Assembly (NCBI GenBank): GCA_034509755.1 | Contig: CM067543.1 | Span: forward strand, 16,616,954-16,680,953 | Source: Anisodus tanguticus | Lineage: Eukaryota > Streptophyta > Magnoliopsida > Solanales > Solanaceae | DNA: 64,000 nt | Direction: 5' to 3' | Shown: one piece after another, positions 23,420-35,440 of the stretch | Position numbering within the stretch: position 1 is the first letter of the stretch | Layout: each line of letters starts with the position of its first letter | Notes under the pieces: model-generated | What the model saw: only the letters and a program-made list of their open reading frames with translations | What the model was told of the DNA's origin: nothing | Databases searched by the model: none | Made by a program: the position numbers and the translations under genes

Positions 23420-23559
23420 TGTATTCAAAAATTATTATTGTATTGACATGCATGGATATTTTTATGACATTATAACTATTTATATATGGTGTGCGTCGAG
23501 TACTTATTTGGGAATCATTTTGAAATGAAGTGATCAATCTATATGCCAATGTGTTTGTG

Positions 23560-24679
23560 GGTTGTTATTATGAGATTCATATGCCTCACTAGAAATCTAG
23601 TACTTTCTCCATTAGTCGTGCCATTTTTCTAAAGATAGTTCGATTGTGAAGTGATCTTAGGCTTTCCTTGAACGATTTTGAAACCTTGATGTCTTTCATG
23701 AGCCTATCCAGTTGCGTAGATAATCCGTAGTCTCTCATTTTGAGCCTTTTAACCATTTTCTTTGCTAGCCGCGAATGAACCTATACCCTCTGTTTGAAAT
23801 GTTCCCGTTCTATACTTGTTCCCTCCTTGACACTTTTAATGATAAAGAAGAGGCTTAAAGCCTAAGTTGGAGGTTAGATACAATAAACGTAAAAATTGAG
23901 GCTTAAAGCCTAAATTGGGGGTGGGAATGAGCTGCCTAGTCTATAAACCGATGTGATCTAAATAGAAAACAAATAAACAAAAAAAAATATCATGTTCAGC
24001 TAGAAATAATGACAAAAAGTTGTTGAAATAATAAAATTGATAGACCATACTGGGTGGTGAGAGAAAAAGGGAGAAAAGAAAAGGAATTAAAAAATTGAGT
24101 TGATTGAAGTGTAGTGTTCAAGGAGGGTTTAGTCATTATAATTTAAATATCTATCTTACCCGTCCCAAAGTCTACATTACAAGACACAAAAAGACCTAAT
24201 ATGATCGTGACTAAACCATCTGAGGTTAATTGCAATTGAAAATAAGGACAAGCTTATGGCATTTCGATTTTTGGTACGTGGACTTCTTTATGAGTGTGAG
24301 TAATTCTTTTTCTTTAGCCTTTTGTCTTGACTGTTCGTAAATATTGTGTGGGACTTTCTTTGGTCTTTTTGAGGGCATATGGGTTGAGAAACTTGTAAAT
24401 TTGATTGAATTGCCGAACTACCTCTCTTTGACACATCTTTTCATACCAATAATTTGATGTCATTGATTGAGGATTTATTGTGAATATCAACCAATTCTTG
24501 ATTAGTGCATTGTGTTTGAAAATGTGAAAGAAGAGGGTGTCGTATTTGTTAGAGATACATGCTTGTAGTTATTTCCCAATATCATTGTGGACAATTTTAC
24601 TTTGTGATATCTAAGCATTTGTGATGGTAGTGTGAATTATTTTAATTCCTTGAGCACAAGCAATAACTTTAAGGTGGGG
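23560..24679 (+). mobile_element. 3' non-coding end of a Tat/Athila-type gypsy element
   Basis: A long non-coding tract holds a repeated GAGGCTTAAAGCCTAA block (23850 and 23899) and ends in the polypurine tract TAAGGTGGGGTG just before the LTR at 24680. This layout, a long 3' untranslated region before the LTR, is typical of Tat/Athila elements. No coding frame survives. Confidence 0.5.
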
Positions 24680-26290
24680 TGTTAATGTGCCGGGAAATTA
24701 CGACACATTTGATGCCTTTTTCAAAGGAGTTTTATCGTTCTTAAGCTTGTTTCGTGCCATTTCTCATGTTAATTACTTTGTTGTAGGTGTGTGAGTCCAA
24801 AATGGCAAAAACAAGAATAAATGGCATAAAAAGGTTAGTTTCGAAGTTCAGAAAATCAGCTGCTGGAAGCCAAGATTTTACAGCAGATTTAATGGACCAT
24901 CGATCAGATTAACGTCCGTTGATCTACCACAAATTCCTATCCAAAAACCATGATATGATGAAGCATCATTGATGGATGACTTTCACGAATTTTAGAATAT
25001 TTCTACGGGCTGTGATTCTTCTGTGAATCCTTATCCAGAAATTGACTCAGCTGAAGACCCAAAGCACGACAGAAATCACAGACCGTAAATTATTTTTACG
25101 GTCCGTCAAAGTGAGCATGAATGCAATACTAAAAATAAAGATTTTACTTAACGACGGAAACATAAGATTTGATGGACTGTAGAACTATTTCACGGTCCAT
25201 CGAAATTCACCACGGGGTATTTTTATCACAATTATTTCCATGTTTTTGGACCATTATATATAGTCTGTACAGAGTTTTTGTGGGTCATCTTGTTCAGACT
25301 TTTAGTTCATTATTCTAGAGCATTAAAGGCAACTTTAGTGGTTTCAAGAAGAATATTCTATTTTTTTGTCATCTTCCTTCTCATGGTAAGCTTTAATGGC
25401 TTCTTTATCGCTTTGTATTTTTCAAAAATCATGAATAGCTAAGTTTATCATTGAATATATGTATTATGGGTTGTTAGTATTTATTCATTTCTTGCTTTTA
25501 GTTCTTGGTTGATGGTTGCAAACATTATCTAAGACATTACTCTTACTTTGCTTGGAAAAGTAAGATAGGGTTGGTAGAAATGTATACCAAGGACTCGGGG
25601 CGTTAACCCTCGTTTAATAGATTCACTTAGAAGTAAGTTGAATTTACTTGGCACAAAATTAATCGTTCTTCACTTTGACTTTTTTATATTTGGAAAAATT
25701 GTAAAGAGGAAATACCTTCTTACTATTGAGAAATATTATGAGATCATTTAGAGATTAAGTGCATATCATTTGACGATCCATAAGAAATATATCATATTAA
25801 TACCGGTAGCATTACATTTCATCAAGCGGGGACACAACCTTGATTTCTCTCTCTAATTTTATCAACCTTAAATCAACATAGCTAATTACATTATTGAAGT
25901 AGTTATTATAATATCAAATTCCATTACCATTCGTCGGAAAAGGATTACGACTGAAGTCAAGCATCACACTATGTAAAGTAATCTTTTCTCACCATATTTC
26001 CTGTGAAATTCAACCTGAACCTTGTTAGATTACTATATTTAACGGCGACCGCTTTATGTCGTTATACAATAGTAATTTGAGCTTATCATTTATATTATCT
26101 AGTCAATTCAATCCACATATTTATAACCATATCTATAAATTTAACTGTATTGTTTTACGGATAAATAATTATTTGTGCTGTCTTTTTTATTATTAAATTT
26201 TGTTATATTCTAGCTCCTAATTTTATATTAGTAAAGCTTGTTGAATCCTATTGAATACACCTATATCGGGTGATTAAGAAAAGTGTCATA
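24680..26290 (+). mobile_element. Tat/Athila-type LTR
   Basis: It starts TGTTAATGTGCCGGG directly after the polypurine tract. The interior has GGTCCRTC-type motifs (24895-25205), a TATATATAGTC promoter-like element near 25253 and an R/U5-like region. The 3' limit is uncertain and is placed before the 3' flank of the bHLH gene. No second LTR is present upstream in the window. Confidence 0.5.
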
Positions 26291-26319
26291 GGCACGACTC
26301 AAGCTACGAAAATTCCTGT

Positions 26320-26575
26320 GATTTTAAATATTTTTCAACATAAAGCTATGTAAATTTAGACAAGAGATTAGAAAAGGACATGAAAGGTGGACTATCATTG
26401 ACTGGGATTTCTTGTGAAAACACCAACTACAAACTACATAAACAACCAGACAAAGGACGTGGCCAAACTGTAAGAAGAAGGACGAGGAAGAAAGAACGTG
26501 GAAAAAAAAAAGAACTCGAAATACATCCTTATTATCATGAAGGAGAAACATAGTTGAATCCAAGCCATTGTTGTT
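26320..26575 (-). other. Probable 3' UTR of the bHLH gene
   Basis: AT-rich sequence directly downstream of the TAG stop, with a pyrimidine-rich tract (26470-26520). I see no exact AATAAA; plant signals are often degenerate. The limit is a guess set by the LTR beyond it. Confidence 0.4.
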
Positions 26576-29500
26576 CTAAGAGCTCATAGGGCTATCTGGA
26601 TCATTTAAAGTAGCTATAGCAGTTTCAATCCTCAACTTCAAAAGATCCCTCTCTTCCTCATCAGCCTAGAGAAGAGAAATCAAAAGTGACTGTAGATATT
26701 AGGTATTTAGCTAATAGAAATTATTGAACTTTTCACATTGGAGAAGCATAATAAGAAATCATCATTGTACAAGTACACTTCATAACTTCAGGAATCCATC
26801 TAATTATAAATAGGCAGAATACCTTAAAAAGAAATCCCGATGTGTTTTATTTAGATTCGCCTTCAATTATATTTGATCCTGATTACCTCTTGTAATTGAC
26901 ATTTTTTTTATAATCGTTACCCCTTCAAACAATTACATGTTCTAATTATCCACTTATACTTGACTTTTTTTTAATCGTTACCCCTCAAAAGAAAAATAGA
27001 AAAATAAAGAAGAATTGGTAGTTGTATTTGAATGGAGGAATAGAAAAGATATATGGAAGGAGATAGGGAAATAGCTGTTGGAATGGATAAATATAAAAGG
27101 AAATGATATTTTAGTTTTTTTACACATCAGATGAATATGATATGGTTGTTATTTTTTACACTCGCACACGCCAAATGTCATTTGAAAGCACTTGGATTAT
27201 AGAAAAGCCAAGTACATGGGGTAATTAGAACTAGTTATTGTTTGAGGGGGTAACGATTATAAAAAAGGTCAAGTACAAGGGATAATTAGAATCAGATATA
27301 ATTTAAGGAGAATTTGAATAATATGTCTCAACTTTAGATGGATCTTTAATTATGTATTCTGTCTTATGGATAAAATGCTGGCTAGTTATATTGTCAAAGA
27401 GCTTAATCTAATCAGAACTACAGAGTACTAGGTTTTATTGGAAGGTCTATGGCATGTACGTCAAGGCAAAAGACTACTAATTAAGTCTCAAAATGATGAA
27501 TGCCCTGTAACATTAAGGGGAAAGTTTAAAAGTTCTCAAGCACCAGTAACGAATTACATTTTACAAGTCAGCTTTACATGTATTGTACCACGTGCTCGAT
27601 TGTTTATAACTAGATCTGAAACAATAAAAGCAAATAGATAAAATCTTGGTCTTCCAACAGCTTTTTGACAATAGATCGACTTGTCATGTTTGATGTTAGA
27701 CATCTTTCAATAGTTTGGGAAAAAACAGTACTAACCAAACTAACTTTTCTGGTTCCAATAAAAGACTCACTGTTATAAGTAATAAACAACTAATACACGA
27801 TACGTATATCCAGCATTCAAATGTGCATTAACTACTTTATGTCGTACATACAAAAGACCAAATTGAGTTGATACACAAAAGTCAGGTTTTTAATTGTTTG
27901 GTTTAGGGGGAAACTCCACCAATCATGGAACGGAAAAATGATTTCAAAATTCGCTAGAAAAATTATAAAAGGAAATTGTATGACATTAAGTAAAAGGTCA
28001 TCATATTTTTTTAATCTCCTTGACCATCATCTACGGACTACAGTATAGAAATTTCCAGATGACAGTCTGGATTTTACTGCTAATCATTGACAATAAAATA
28101 ATGCCACCTTACCCCATAATAATGTACTGCACTACACATAATCGAACTTCAATTTTTATCAACTGGACCATAAAATATTATTTTCTGAACAGTGCCCTAA
28201 ATTATCACATGGCCCCACATCCTTGTCAAAAATAATGGACCATGTATTAGTTTGTCAAAATATTGGACCATGTATTATCTTTGGACCTAACCATCAATAA
28301 AATATAAGTTTGCTTGAAAAAATGATCCACGTATTGTCTCAACCGTGTAATTAATAATTTATTAAAGGTATAATAATTTAAATATTTAAGTGCTTATAAA
28401 GGGGTAATTCTTTTTTTATTTTGATATCCAGCTTCTCGACTTACGTCAGATTATTTTTGGAGATAGTAGTCTTGGTCCCTCAGTACTACTACCAGTAAAT
28501 CGCGAGATGTGTCAGAATAATCAGGGATTTGAGAACAAAACAATTGATATTACCTATAAGGTTCTACCACAGAAAAGAGCAAATTGCTCTCATCAGGGTT
28601 CAAACTTACACGGCAGGTCTCCAACTGGATTTTAAGTTTCCAGCCTTGAGTGTCATGATTTCAGGAACTAAAGATTTATGCTACACTTGGTTCACTTGAG
28701 CCGTAAGAGCGTGGGTATCACGTTCTACAGGATATTTTGTATTTGCACAACCACCTTTTTCATTTAAATAATCTCATGACATGAGATGTTTATTGTGATT
28801 TTTTTCCTTTTCCAGTTTTCTGGATTTAAAAAGTCCTTGCAATTATGAAAGCCTCCTCGAGAGTTTAATTAATATACTGTAAAATATTATCACACTATTA
28901 GATCATTTAAAAAATTAACTATATAATTGTCTATATCAAATAAAATTAAATAACTTGCAAAAAATGCATGTGACGTGATACATTAAGTTAAATTGTCAAT
29001 GTTTACAAATTAAATCTTTCTTAAATCAGCAAAACAATTATTTACTGTCACTTCAAATCATCAACTATATCAACTATAAGCTCCCGCAATGGAAATGCAT
29101 ATGGAGTACGTTTTTACTTATTTTATTATTCACGCTTTTGGCATGTTTTTTTAAAAAACTTGGACCTTAGTCCGATTGAGCCTTAATTTATTTGACATGG
29201 ATGCACATGTATGTAAGTATTGGATGCTTGAAGAAACTCTTATAACCAGTTTAAAATGGGAAAAACAATGGAAGAAAAAAAAGAAATAAAAAAAAGCATA
29301 AAAACAGAGAAAACAGGGTGACAAAAAAGATTCTCTTACCTCAATGAAAGCTGTCTTGAGAAGCCTTCCAGAGAAAGCAGTGATATTTGCACTAATTATT
29401 TTGATATTCAAAGATTCAAAGACCTCACAAACTTTTACCATTGTGTCTGTTCTTTTGCTGCAGGTGAGGCTCACCACCACTGTCTTCTCTCCCATTGAAG

Positions 29501-31150
29501 ATACCCTCAACTGCAACCCCACCACCCATAAAAAACTTAAAACTTAAAATTTAAAATAAAAATAAGGAGTAACTTTTTCTTTTTTGGGATATAACCCCAC
29601 CATCATCATGTAATTACTTATTCTTCTATTTCTGTTTGTTAAGAATTTATATCGGATATAGAATGAGAACATGAACTCCTTATACGGACTTGGACAATCC
29701 TCACCCTATAAGCTAGCTTTTGGGGTTGAGTTAGGCCCAAGATCCATTATTTACATGGTATCAGAGTCAGACTCATTTCAATTATTTGTTCGTCGATGTT
29801 GGACCCCCAAATTATATTATCCATGCTTCAGTTAACAAAGTTTGGGCGTGCGGGGAGTGTTAAGAATTTCACATCGGATATGAAATGAAAATATGGACTC
29901 TTTATATGTATTTGGATAATACTTACCGTACAAGCTAGATTGTGGGGTTGAATTAGGCCTAAGATTTATTATTTACAATGTTATTAGTTTTTTTCTTGTT
30001 CATCTACTTTGTTGTTTTGCTTTATTATGAGCCGAGGTCTGTCGAAAATAGTTTCCTCCTCTCTAAAGTAGAGGTAAAATCTGCATATATTCTACTCTCC
30101 TCAGACCTCACTTATTGAACTACAGTTGATATATTGTTATTATAATGAAATGATTGAAAAGTCTGTTTCGTCGAGATCCAAAATATTCTTTTCTTGGAGT
30201 AATAATTACCTCAAGAACATCAACAGCGGAAGAGGATGGTGGTGATCTTGTAGTAGATCCTGAGGAATCATATCCATACTGTTGCTCATGTCTTCTTGAT
30301 CTTTTAGGCTTTGAATCAAAGCTCCCATCTCCATCAAATTCAACACTGCTATTCTTCTCTGACCTTCCTGATTCAAGCTTTGATATCTCTGCTTGAATTC
30401 TTCTCTCTTGCTCGTGCAATTCTTGAATATACTCAATTGCATCTTTAATTATCGACGCTTTATCCATCTGAAAAATCCAATTAATTAAAAACGGAAAATA
30501 AAAGAAGAATAGTACAATGTCAGCAAAAGAAAAGAAGAGGTTGAGGGTATGGAAGTGAGGTGGGGTATTTAATTTCATGGTAATAATAATAGTAGTACTA
30601 ATGTAATTATGTATTTCCAACTAGTGAGGAAGTAATAGGGAAAGACCAATAATGAAACCAAGGAAATTAAACAAATTCACTTTCTTTAATTTTAATCACT
30701 ATTTGTGCTTCAATTGGTCACCTTGCTTATTTTTGGGACCACAGCTCTAAGTGCAAATAACCTATCATTGAGCTTCTTCCTCCTATTCCTTTCTGACACA
30801 ATATTCTTGGATGCCATCGATGACTGTGCCCCATCCGGTGAGCTTGAATCATAGTATGTTGGGATTGCCTCATCGAAGTAGCTACTGCATCAATTCAACC
30901 AATTTCACTTACGCAAAATTCAAATCATTTTGTCCATTTCTTGGTGCTCCGAGAAATCAAGAATAACGTATCCAGTGTAATCTCATGAGAAGAAAACAAA
31001 ATAATTGAAAAAAAATACGAATAATTCGAGCATCCAACTAAAAAAAATATATTAAACGCATCAAATGAAAGTTTACCTATCGAGTTCTTCCGATTGTAAG
31101 AACATGTTTGTTTCCCAATAATTCTTATACTCTTCACCGATGTTCTCCAT
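26576..31150 (-). CDS. bHLH35: bHLH transcription factor, bHLH35-like
   Basis: I assemble five exons on the minus strand: 31150-31077, 30884-30722, 30467-30210, 29510-29340 and 26665-26576. They give 251 residues with a TAG stop and GT-AG at all four introns. Residues 51-98 form the bHLH domain, with basic motif SERNRR (E56, R59, R60; Asn at the usual His-9 position) and helix 2 starting MDKASIIKDAIEYIQ. A charged coiled stretch and a Ser-rich linker follow. Residues 166-245 are an ACT-like dimerisation domain (MGEKTVVVSLTCSKRTDTMV). The start MENIGEEYKNYWETNMFLQ and the length match Arabidopsis bHLH35 (about 248 residues). It is predicted to be nuclear, binding E-box/G-box DNA as a dimer. 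Exon 5 lies 2.67 kb from exon 4. No inactivating change is seen. The family is certain; the orthologue name is inferred. Confidence 0.93.
26850..27322. mobile_element. MITE with ~110-bp inverted repeats in bHLH intron 4
   Basis: The first ~115 bases (26850-26965) and the reverse complement of the last ~115 bases (27210-27322) align at most positions. Shared blocks include ATAATCGTTACCCCT, TTAATTATATYTGAT and TACTTGAC. The roughly 470-bp element has no ORF. Long terminal inverted repeats suggest a MULE- or hAT-type foldback element. I could not settle the target duplication, so ends may be off by several bases. It accounts for part of the length of intron 4. Confidence 0.75.
27323..29339 (-). 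other. Remainder of bHLH intron 4
   Basis: Intronic sequence between the MITE and the exon 4 donor site. It is AT-rich, with a duplicated TGGACCATGTATTA block (28236 and 28265). I see no further exon or RNA gene. Confidence 0.6.
29637..29977 (+). mobile_element. TRIM retrotransposon in bHLH intron 3
   Basis: Two short direct LTRs, 29637-29755 (119 bp) and 29858-29977 (120 bp), both start TGTTAAGAATTT and end TTTACA. They share GGGGTTGARTTAGGCC. A primer site TGGTATCAGAGTC (29756-29768), complementary to initiator tRNA-Met, follows the left LTR. A purine tract (GCGTGCGGGGAG) precedes the right one. Flanks CTGTT and ATGTT match at 4 of 5. The internal region is only ~100 bp and non-coding, so it is a complete TRIM, opposite in orientation to the gene. 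Confidence 0.88.
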
Positions 31151-31340
31151 CTTTTTGGGTGGAGTGAGGATGAAGCAGAAGGAGACAAATTATGCTTTAA
31201 ATATTTTGTGGGTGGGTAAAGGGGTGTAAGCTTCAAAAAAATGGACACACAGTAGAGAGAAGGGGGAGTAGGTATATATATATAGAGAGAGAGACGGGAG
31301 AAAAAAGAGCACGTGTGCTTTTTAATCAATTTCATTTCAA
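31151..31340 (-). promoter_or_regulatory. bHLH promoter and 5' UTR: TATA box and G-box
   Basis: Reading toward the gene, a palindromic G-box CACGTG (31310-31315, within AGCACGTGTGCT) is followed by a CT-microsatellite and a TATATATATA box (31273-31284). About 120 bases remain to the ATG at 31150. That spacing is normal for a plant core promoter with a ~90-base leader. A G-box is a bHLH/bZIP site, so self- or cross-regulation by bHLH factors is possible, but this is inference. Confidence 0.6.
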
Positions 31341-32130
31341 TTTTTTGATTTTCAGTTTTGTTTTTTGATCCTTCATGGAAAGCTCTTATTTATCCCTGCC
31401 GTCCACATAGTGAGAGAGAGGTTACGAGGCCGCGTGGTGGGGCATTGTAAAGACAGTGACATTTTTACAAACATGGGTGGCGCGTAATTAATAGTTTCCT
31501 TTTTACCAACCATGCTGCAGAGTGAATGATATGTGTCTTGATTGAATTTCGTCACACTTCCTCTGTCCTAACTTATTTGATAGTAGGAGTAACTATTTTT
31601 CTGTTTGATCAAATTTTATCACACTTCCTCTATGCTGAGTTATGTGATACTACTTATTTGTTTAATTTATTACAGGTAACAAAGAAGGAAATGAGTTAGC
31701 ACCATGGGGCCTTGTTGTCTTTTGGGCCAGATTTAAGTCTGAGCAAATTTTGAGATTGGGTCATTGTTAGTAAAACACCAATCTATTTCTTTTATTTTAT
31801 CCTAATTTCCTATTCTTTAAATTTTTTCATTAACAATCGAAATTATATCTAGGAGGCATAACTTCTTTAAGGGAAAAAGTCAGGCGAGACATAACTTGTG
31901 AGATATTATAAAATTATGTTTCGCGAAAAAATTATTTGTCATGAGGGGCCAAAATTAATAGGTTAGTTATTAGTAGGTTAGTTATTAGTAGGGTGCGAAG
32001 TAATAGTCCCCTTTATATTCCTATATCAGATTCAATGTCTTTTATGTTGTGAAAATGAAACACTTTCTCTTCTCTGAATTTATTTTCCTTTTACTATTTT
32101 ATTGCAATTTTTATTAGCTCATTTGCTACA
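31341..32130. other. Upstream region of bHLH gene and probable gypsy LTR end
   Basis: The proximal part is unassigned. A direct repeat of CACACTTCCTCT followed by TTATKTGATA occurs at 31553 and 31620. Two and a half copies of a 17-bp unit (TTAGTTATTAGTAGG) lie at 31964-31995. The end at 32130 (GCTACA), directly before a primer-binding site, makes the right part a likely plus-strand LTR whose start I cannot place. Confidence 0.4.
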
Positions 32131-32360
32131 AATTGATATCAAAGCGGAGATCTTGATACACAATGGTGAGAGAAACGCCGGCGGAAACATCCATGGACAA
32201 AGGACTGAAATCATTGGAACCAAAATTGAAGGCGTTAGCTAAGGAAACCACCAAGAGATTTAACATTATTGAAGCAATACAAATCTTTCTTTGAGTAAAA
32301 AATGATTGAGTTCATTGCTTCTTTAAAGAGAGTGGAGGACATGGTATCGAATATTGAAAG
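32131..32360 (+). pseudogene. Gypsy primer-binding site and gag start, truncated
   Basis: ATTGATATCAAAGCGGAGA (32132-32150) resembles the TTGGTATCAGAGC primer site for initiator tRNA-Met. An ORF starts at 32163 (MVRETPAETSMDKGLK) and stops at 32297. It looks like the N-terminus of a plant gypsy Gag. The element is cut at 32360 by the LTR of the reverse copia element. Confidence 0.55.
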
Positions 32361-33359
32361 TGCGACAACGGGAGGGGGTGAATTGAACTCTTTTTCGATT
32401 TTCTAGTCAACCGACTGTATGAATAGTCGACCATTAATGTAAGCAATAAAGAAAATGTAAAGTAATTTAGAAAGTAAAGTGACACCAGATGTTTCGCACA
32501 AGTTGGAATCTAGTGTGGATTTTCGCCCAATCCCCTTGGATTTCAAGAATGTTTTATGTAAGCTCTTCGTAACTTGTTCTTGATACAATGATGATCAAGT
32601 GTAACTCCTACGTCTATATTCAATCTTTCTTTTTTTTTACTTTTGAAACAATGCCTTACCAACAATATTTTTCTCTCCTCTCTTTTTTGAGTACACAATA
32701 AATCACTAAGAATTACAATGCTTGTTAAAAGTAGAACAACGAACTGGAGAAGATTGAGATAAAGTATATCATCCTTCTCAACAAAGCCTCTTTATATAAT
32801 TTTCAAAACTAGTTGTTTGGGTCTTTGACAGAGATGACAATCCAAGAGAATTCATAAGTATTTATTGATCCCTTTTCCAAGAATGAGGTTAGATCTTTAT
32901 GATGCCATTGAAAAATCCTTCAAATCTCGATGTCGTGGCAATCTTCAACTACTTGTTTCCCTTAATACCTTGATTCTTGATACTTATGCCTTTTTGACGA
33001 GGCTTCAAATCTTCGCTGGTACAAAGGATTTACTCTTTAATAAATGCTCAGTCTTTGTTTACTTAATTGTTCGCATGACAATCTTCGCTGGTACTTAGCA
33101 TTTATTGTTTCCGCCGCTGATTGAGATTTTTTCCATACAGAGTCTTCATTCCCTTTTTAAATCATGCAGTCTGTTGAGCATCGTTGACGTTGATTTATTG
33201 CTTCTTATAAACGAGTACTTGGAATATATACTCATTTTTTCTCATTACTTACACCTTCAAGTAAATAAGTCGACTTTCCTTGTAGAGTGTTTGTATGTTC
33301 TGCAGATTTAAAAGTAACACTAATATTAATTTTGTCATCATTAAAACTTTACCCTAACA
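32361..33359 (-). mobile_element. SIRE/Maximus-type copia 3' LTR
   Basis: Read on the minus strand, it starts TGTTAGGGTAAAG at 33359 after a purine tract (AAAATGAGGAAGA) and ends TTGTCGCA at 32361, giving TG...CA ends and 999 bp. AGTCGACTATTCA-type inverted motifs lie near the end. Placed downstream of an env-like ORF and copia RT-RNase H on the same strand (47801-50313), it fits the 3' LTR of a SIRE/Maximus element now split by the tandem array. Confidence 0.65.
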
Positions 33360-33784
33360 ATCTTCCTCATTTTAATGATGATAATATTAGAATTAAGATA
33401 AAAGCAGTTGACTTCCCTATTATGTAACTCCCCCTAGGGAAGTACGTTGGAGATGACTCTTAGTAAGTTGACTGCCCCAGAATGTAAGAACTTAGTTGAC
33501 TTATAAGTGCGACCTATAGCTCCCCCTGTATCTCTGAATCTTTCTCCTCTTTCTCATCAACAAAAAGAGGAAAAACAAAAACATAGACAAACAAGACAAG
33601 TACCAGCATAATCATAGTCATACTAAAGAAAATAGTTATCATAATCACACACATACTGAGCAACTAAACCACTCAATATAGCAGTTAACCAGCAAACATG
33701 AGTGCTGGAGCACATCCAACAGAACGTTAGAAAAAACTAAAAGTAATCAACTCGACTTATGTCCCGATAACACATTATTTGTAA
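33360..33784 (-). mobile_element. SIRE-type 3' non-coding region, left of the array
   Basis: Non-coding, with repeated CTCCCCCT blocks (33427 and 33522), i.e. purine tracts on the minus strand. It ends with TGTAA (33780-33784), the left target duplication of the array. In the unbroken element this joined 47806 onward. Confidence 0.6.
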
Positions 33785-35440
33785 TGATGTAAGTAAGGAG
33801 GGGTGTAAGTGGGTAAGTGTGTCGAGTTTGGTTGAGTATGGGTCGACCCGAAAATGGGACGGAAATGGTGTTCTCGGGTTTACCGGATTATGCCGGCAAT
33901 GTGTGGTGTTTTGTGGCTGTTTCGGGTAGTTCTAGGGAGAGTTGGGTTTAGGCATTTTATGGGGTTATTGTAGACACGTTGAGGGTTGTTCTGGTGATCG
34001 GGATTTGTTAGTTTAGTGTTGGAATGTCGGAAGTTTACTAAAACAGTTAGGTTCTCGATTGGGGTGTGTAGTGGGCTGTTTGGTGTTGTCGGGATGACAC
34101 GGGTGATTGTGGATGGTTTCGGTTGGTGGCTTTGAGTGTGGATGTTTGAGAAGTCTTATGGGATGTGGTGGTAGAAAGGACATGGTGGTTTGAACAAGGA
34201 ATGATCATGGGATGCTAGGTGCAAATCCAAGTACAAACCAAGTATAGGACGGTCGATATAGCAAGGATAATAACACGAGGATTTTAATGCTCGAGTCGAC
34301 ACCAAGATGTATTTGGCCAATTGGACAAGGACTAGACTGAGGTTTCTAAGTACAAGCTAGAGTACTAACCAAGTGAGGGTGGCCGGTAACCTTATGATAG
34401 ACCCTAGGCTTGGGTTTGGTTGGATCACACAAGTTCCAACGTCCACTTGCACCAAGGGGGTTCCTTAAGCTTGGGATTAGCTAGGTCACACAAGTCCTAA
34501 CCAAACTTACACTAAAGGGACCTTAGCTTGGGTTTAACTAGGTTACACAAGAACCGAAGGGCCACACAAGGACCAACTAAGGTAGACAACACACGAGTTG
34601 AATACTTTAGTATTTGAGTAAATCTCAAGTTTTTCTATTCATCAATTCTACCTTTTTACAACATCCTAAGAGTCTTATTTATAGTAATACATCGACCTTT
34701 CTTGAAGACAAATTAAAGGAAAAAAACTACTTGAACCTCTCGGCCAAGTGTGGACAAGTGAAAAGGGTTAGGATTAACTTGGGGACCAAGGATGCATGCT
34801 TCCTAGACAACTCTTGTGTGCTGACCTAATGGGAAGGGGAATTCGACCACACCTTGATGTTCTCTAGGCCTTTCCTTTGTATCTTCATTGTATAGAAATG
34901 CATGAACTAGTTAGTTCATGAATCATTTTCTTGGAGCACATGTGGAATCTTCTTGATTTTTGAGTGCCTTGGTGAGTAGTTTCGGCCAACTCTTCACCTT
35001 CCCTAAGACAATCTTGATTATTCCCAAGTAGCCAAGTTCATGAACAATTTGTCCATTTGGAAACCACACTTTCTAGATAATTCCTCATCCTTGTCACTTT
35101 ATCCATTCTCGGCCTTGTCACCCTTTCTCTTACATGATGCATTGATTGTGTCCTAAGGGGAACTAGGGGTTATTACATAGTTTATTGTGTCCTAAGGAAA
35201 CTATTAACTAATCTAGGAATTAAACTAAGCTAAAAGAAAATAACACAGTCTCGACCAAGACCAACAAAAAGGCAGAAAATAGACGTGTTTCTCGGATTTT
35301 CACGTGACAACTCCAACTCTACACCATTTTCCATACCACCTTAGGCATTTACCATAGGTTGATCGATAATCTTTGGAACTCCGAGCATATTACCTTGAGG
35401 ACCAATTTAGAACTTAGAGCTCACGTTCTTTTTTACATCA
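33785..35440 (-). repeat. Array LTR 1 (leftmost, 3' LTR)
   Basis: 1656 bp with ends TGATGTAAG and TTACATCA. Compared with the other copies it lacks about 30 bp near 35107 (the AAGTCACATTTGGAGGAAGC block) and about 45 bp near 34548 in a CACACAAGTCCTA subrepeat. The TGTAA target duplication lies just to its left. Confidence 0.9.

Noticed and set aside
30120..30620. A single 166-residue ORF as the whole bHLH protein
   Set aside because: It reads through an intron on both sides. Only 30210-30467 is exon; the flanking parts lack conservation and have splice sites at their edges.
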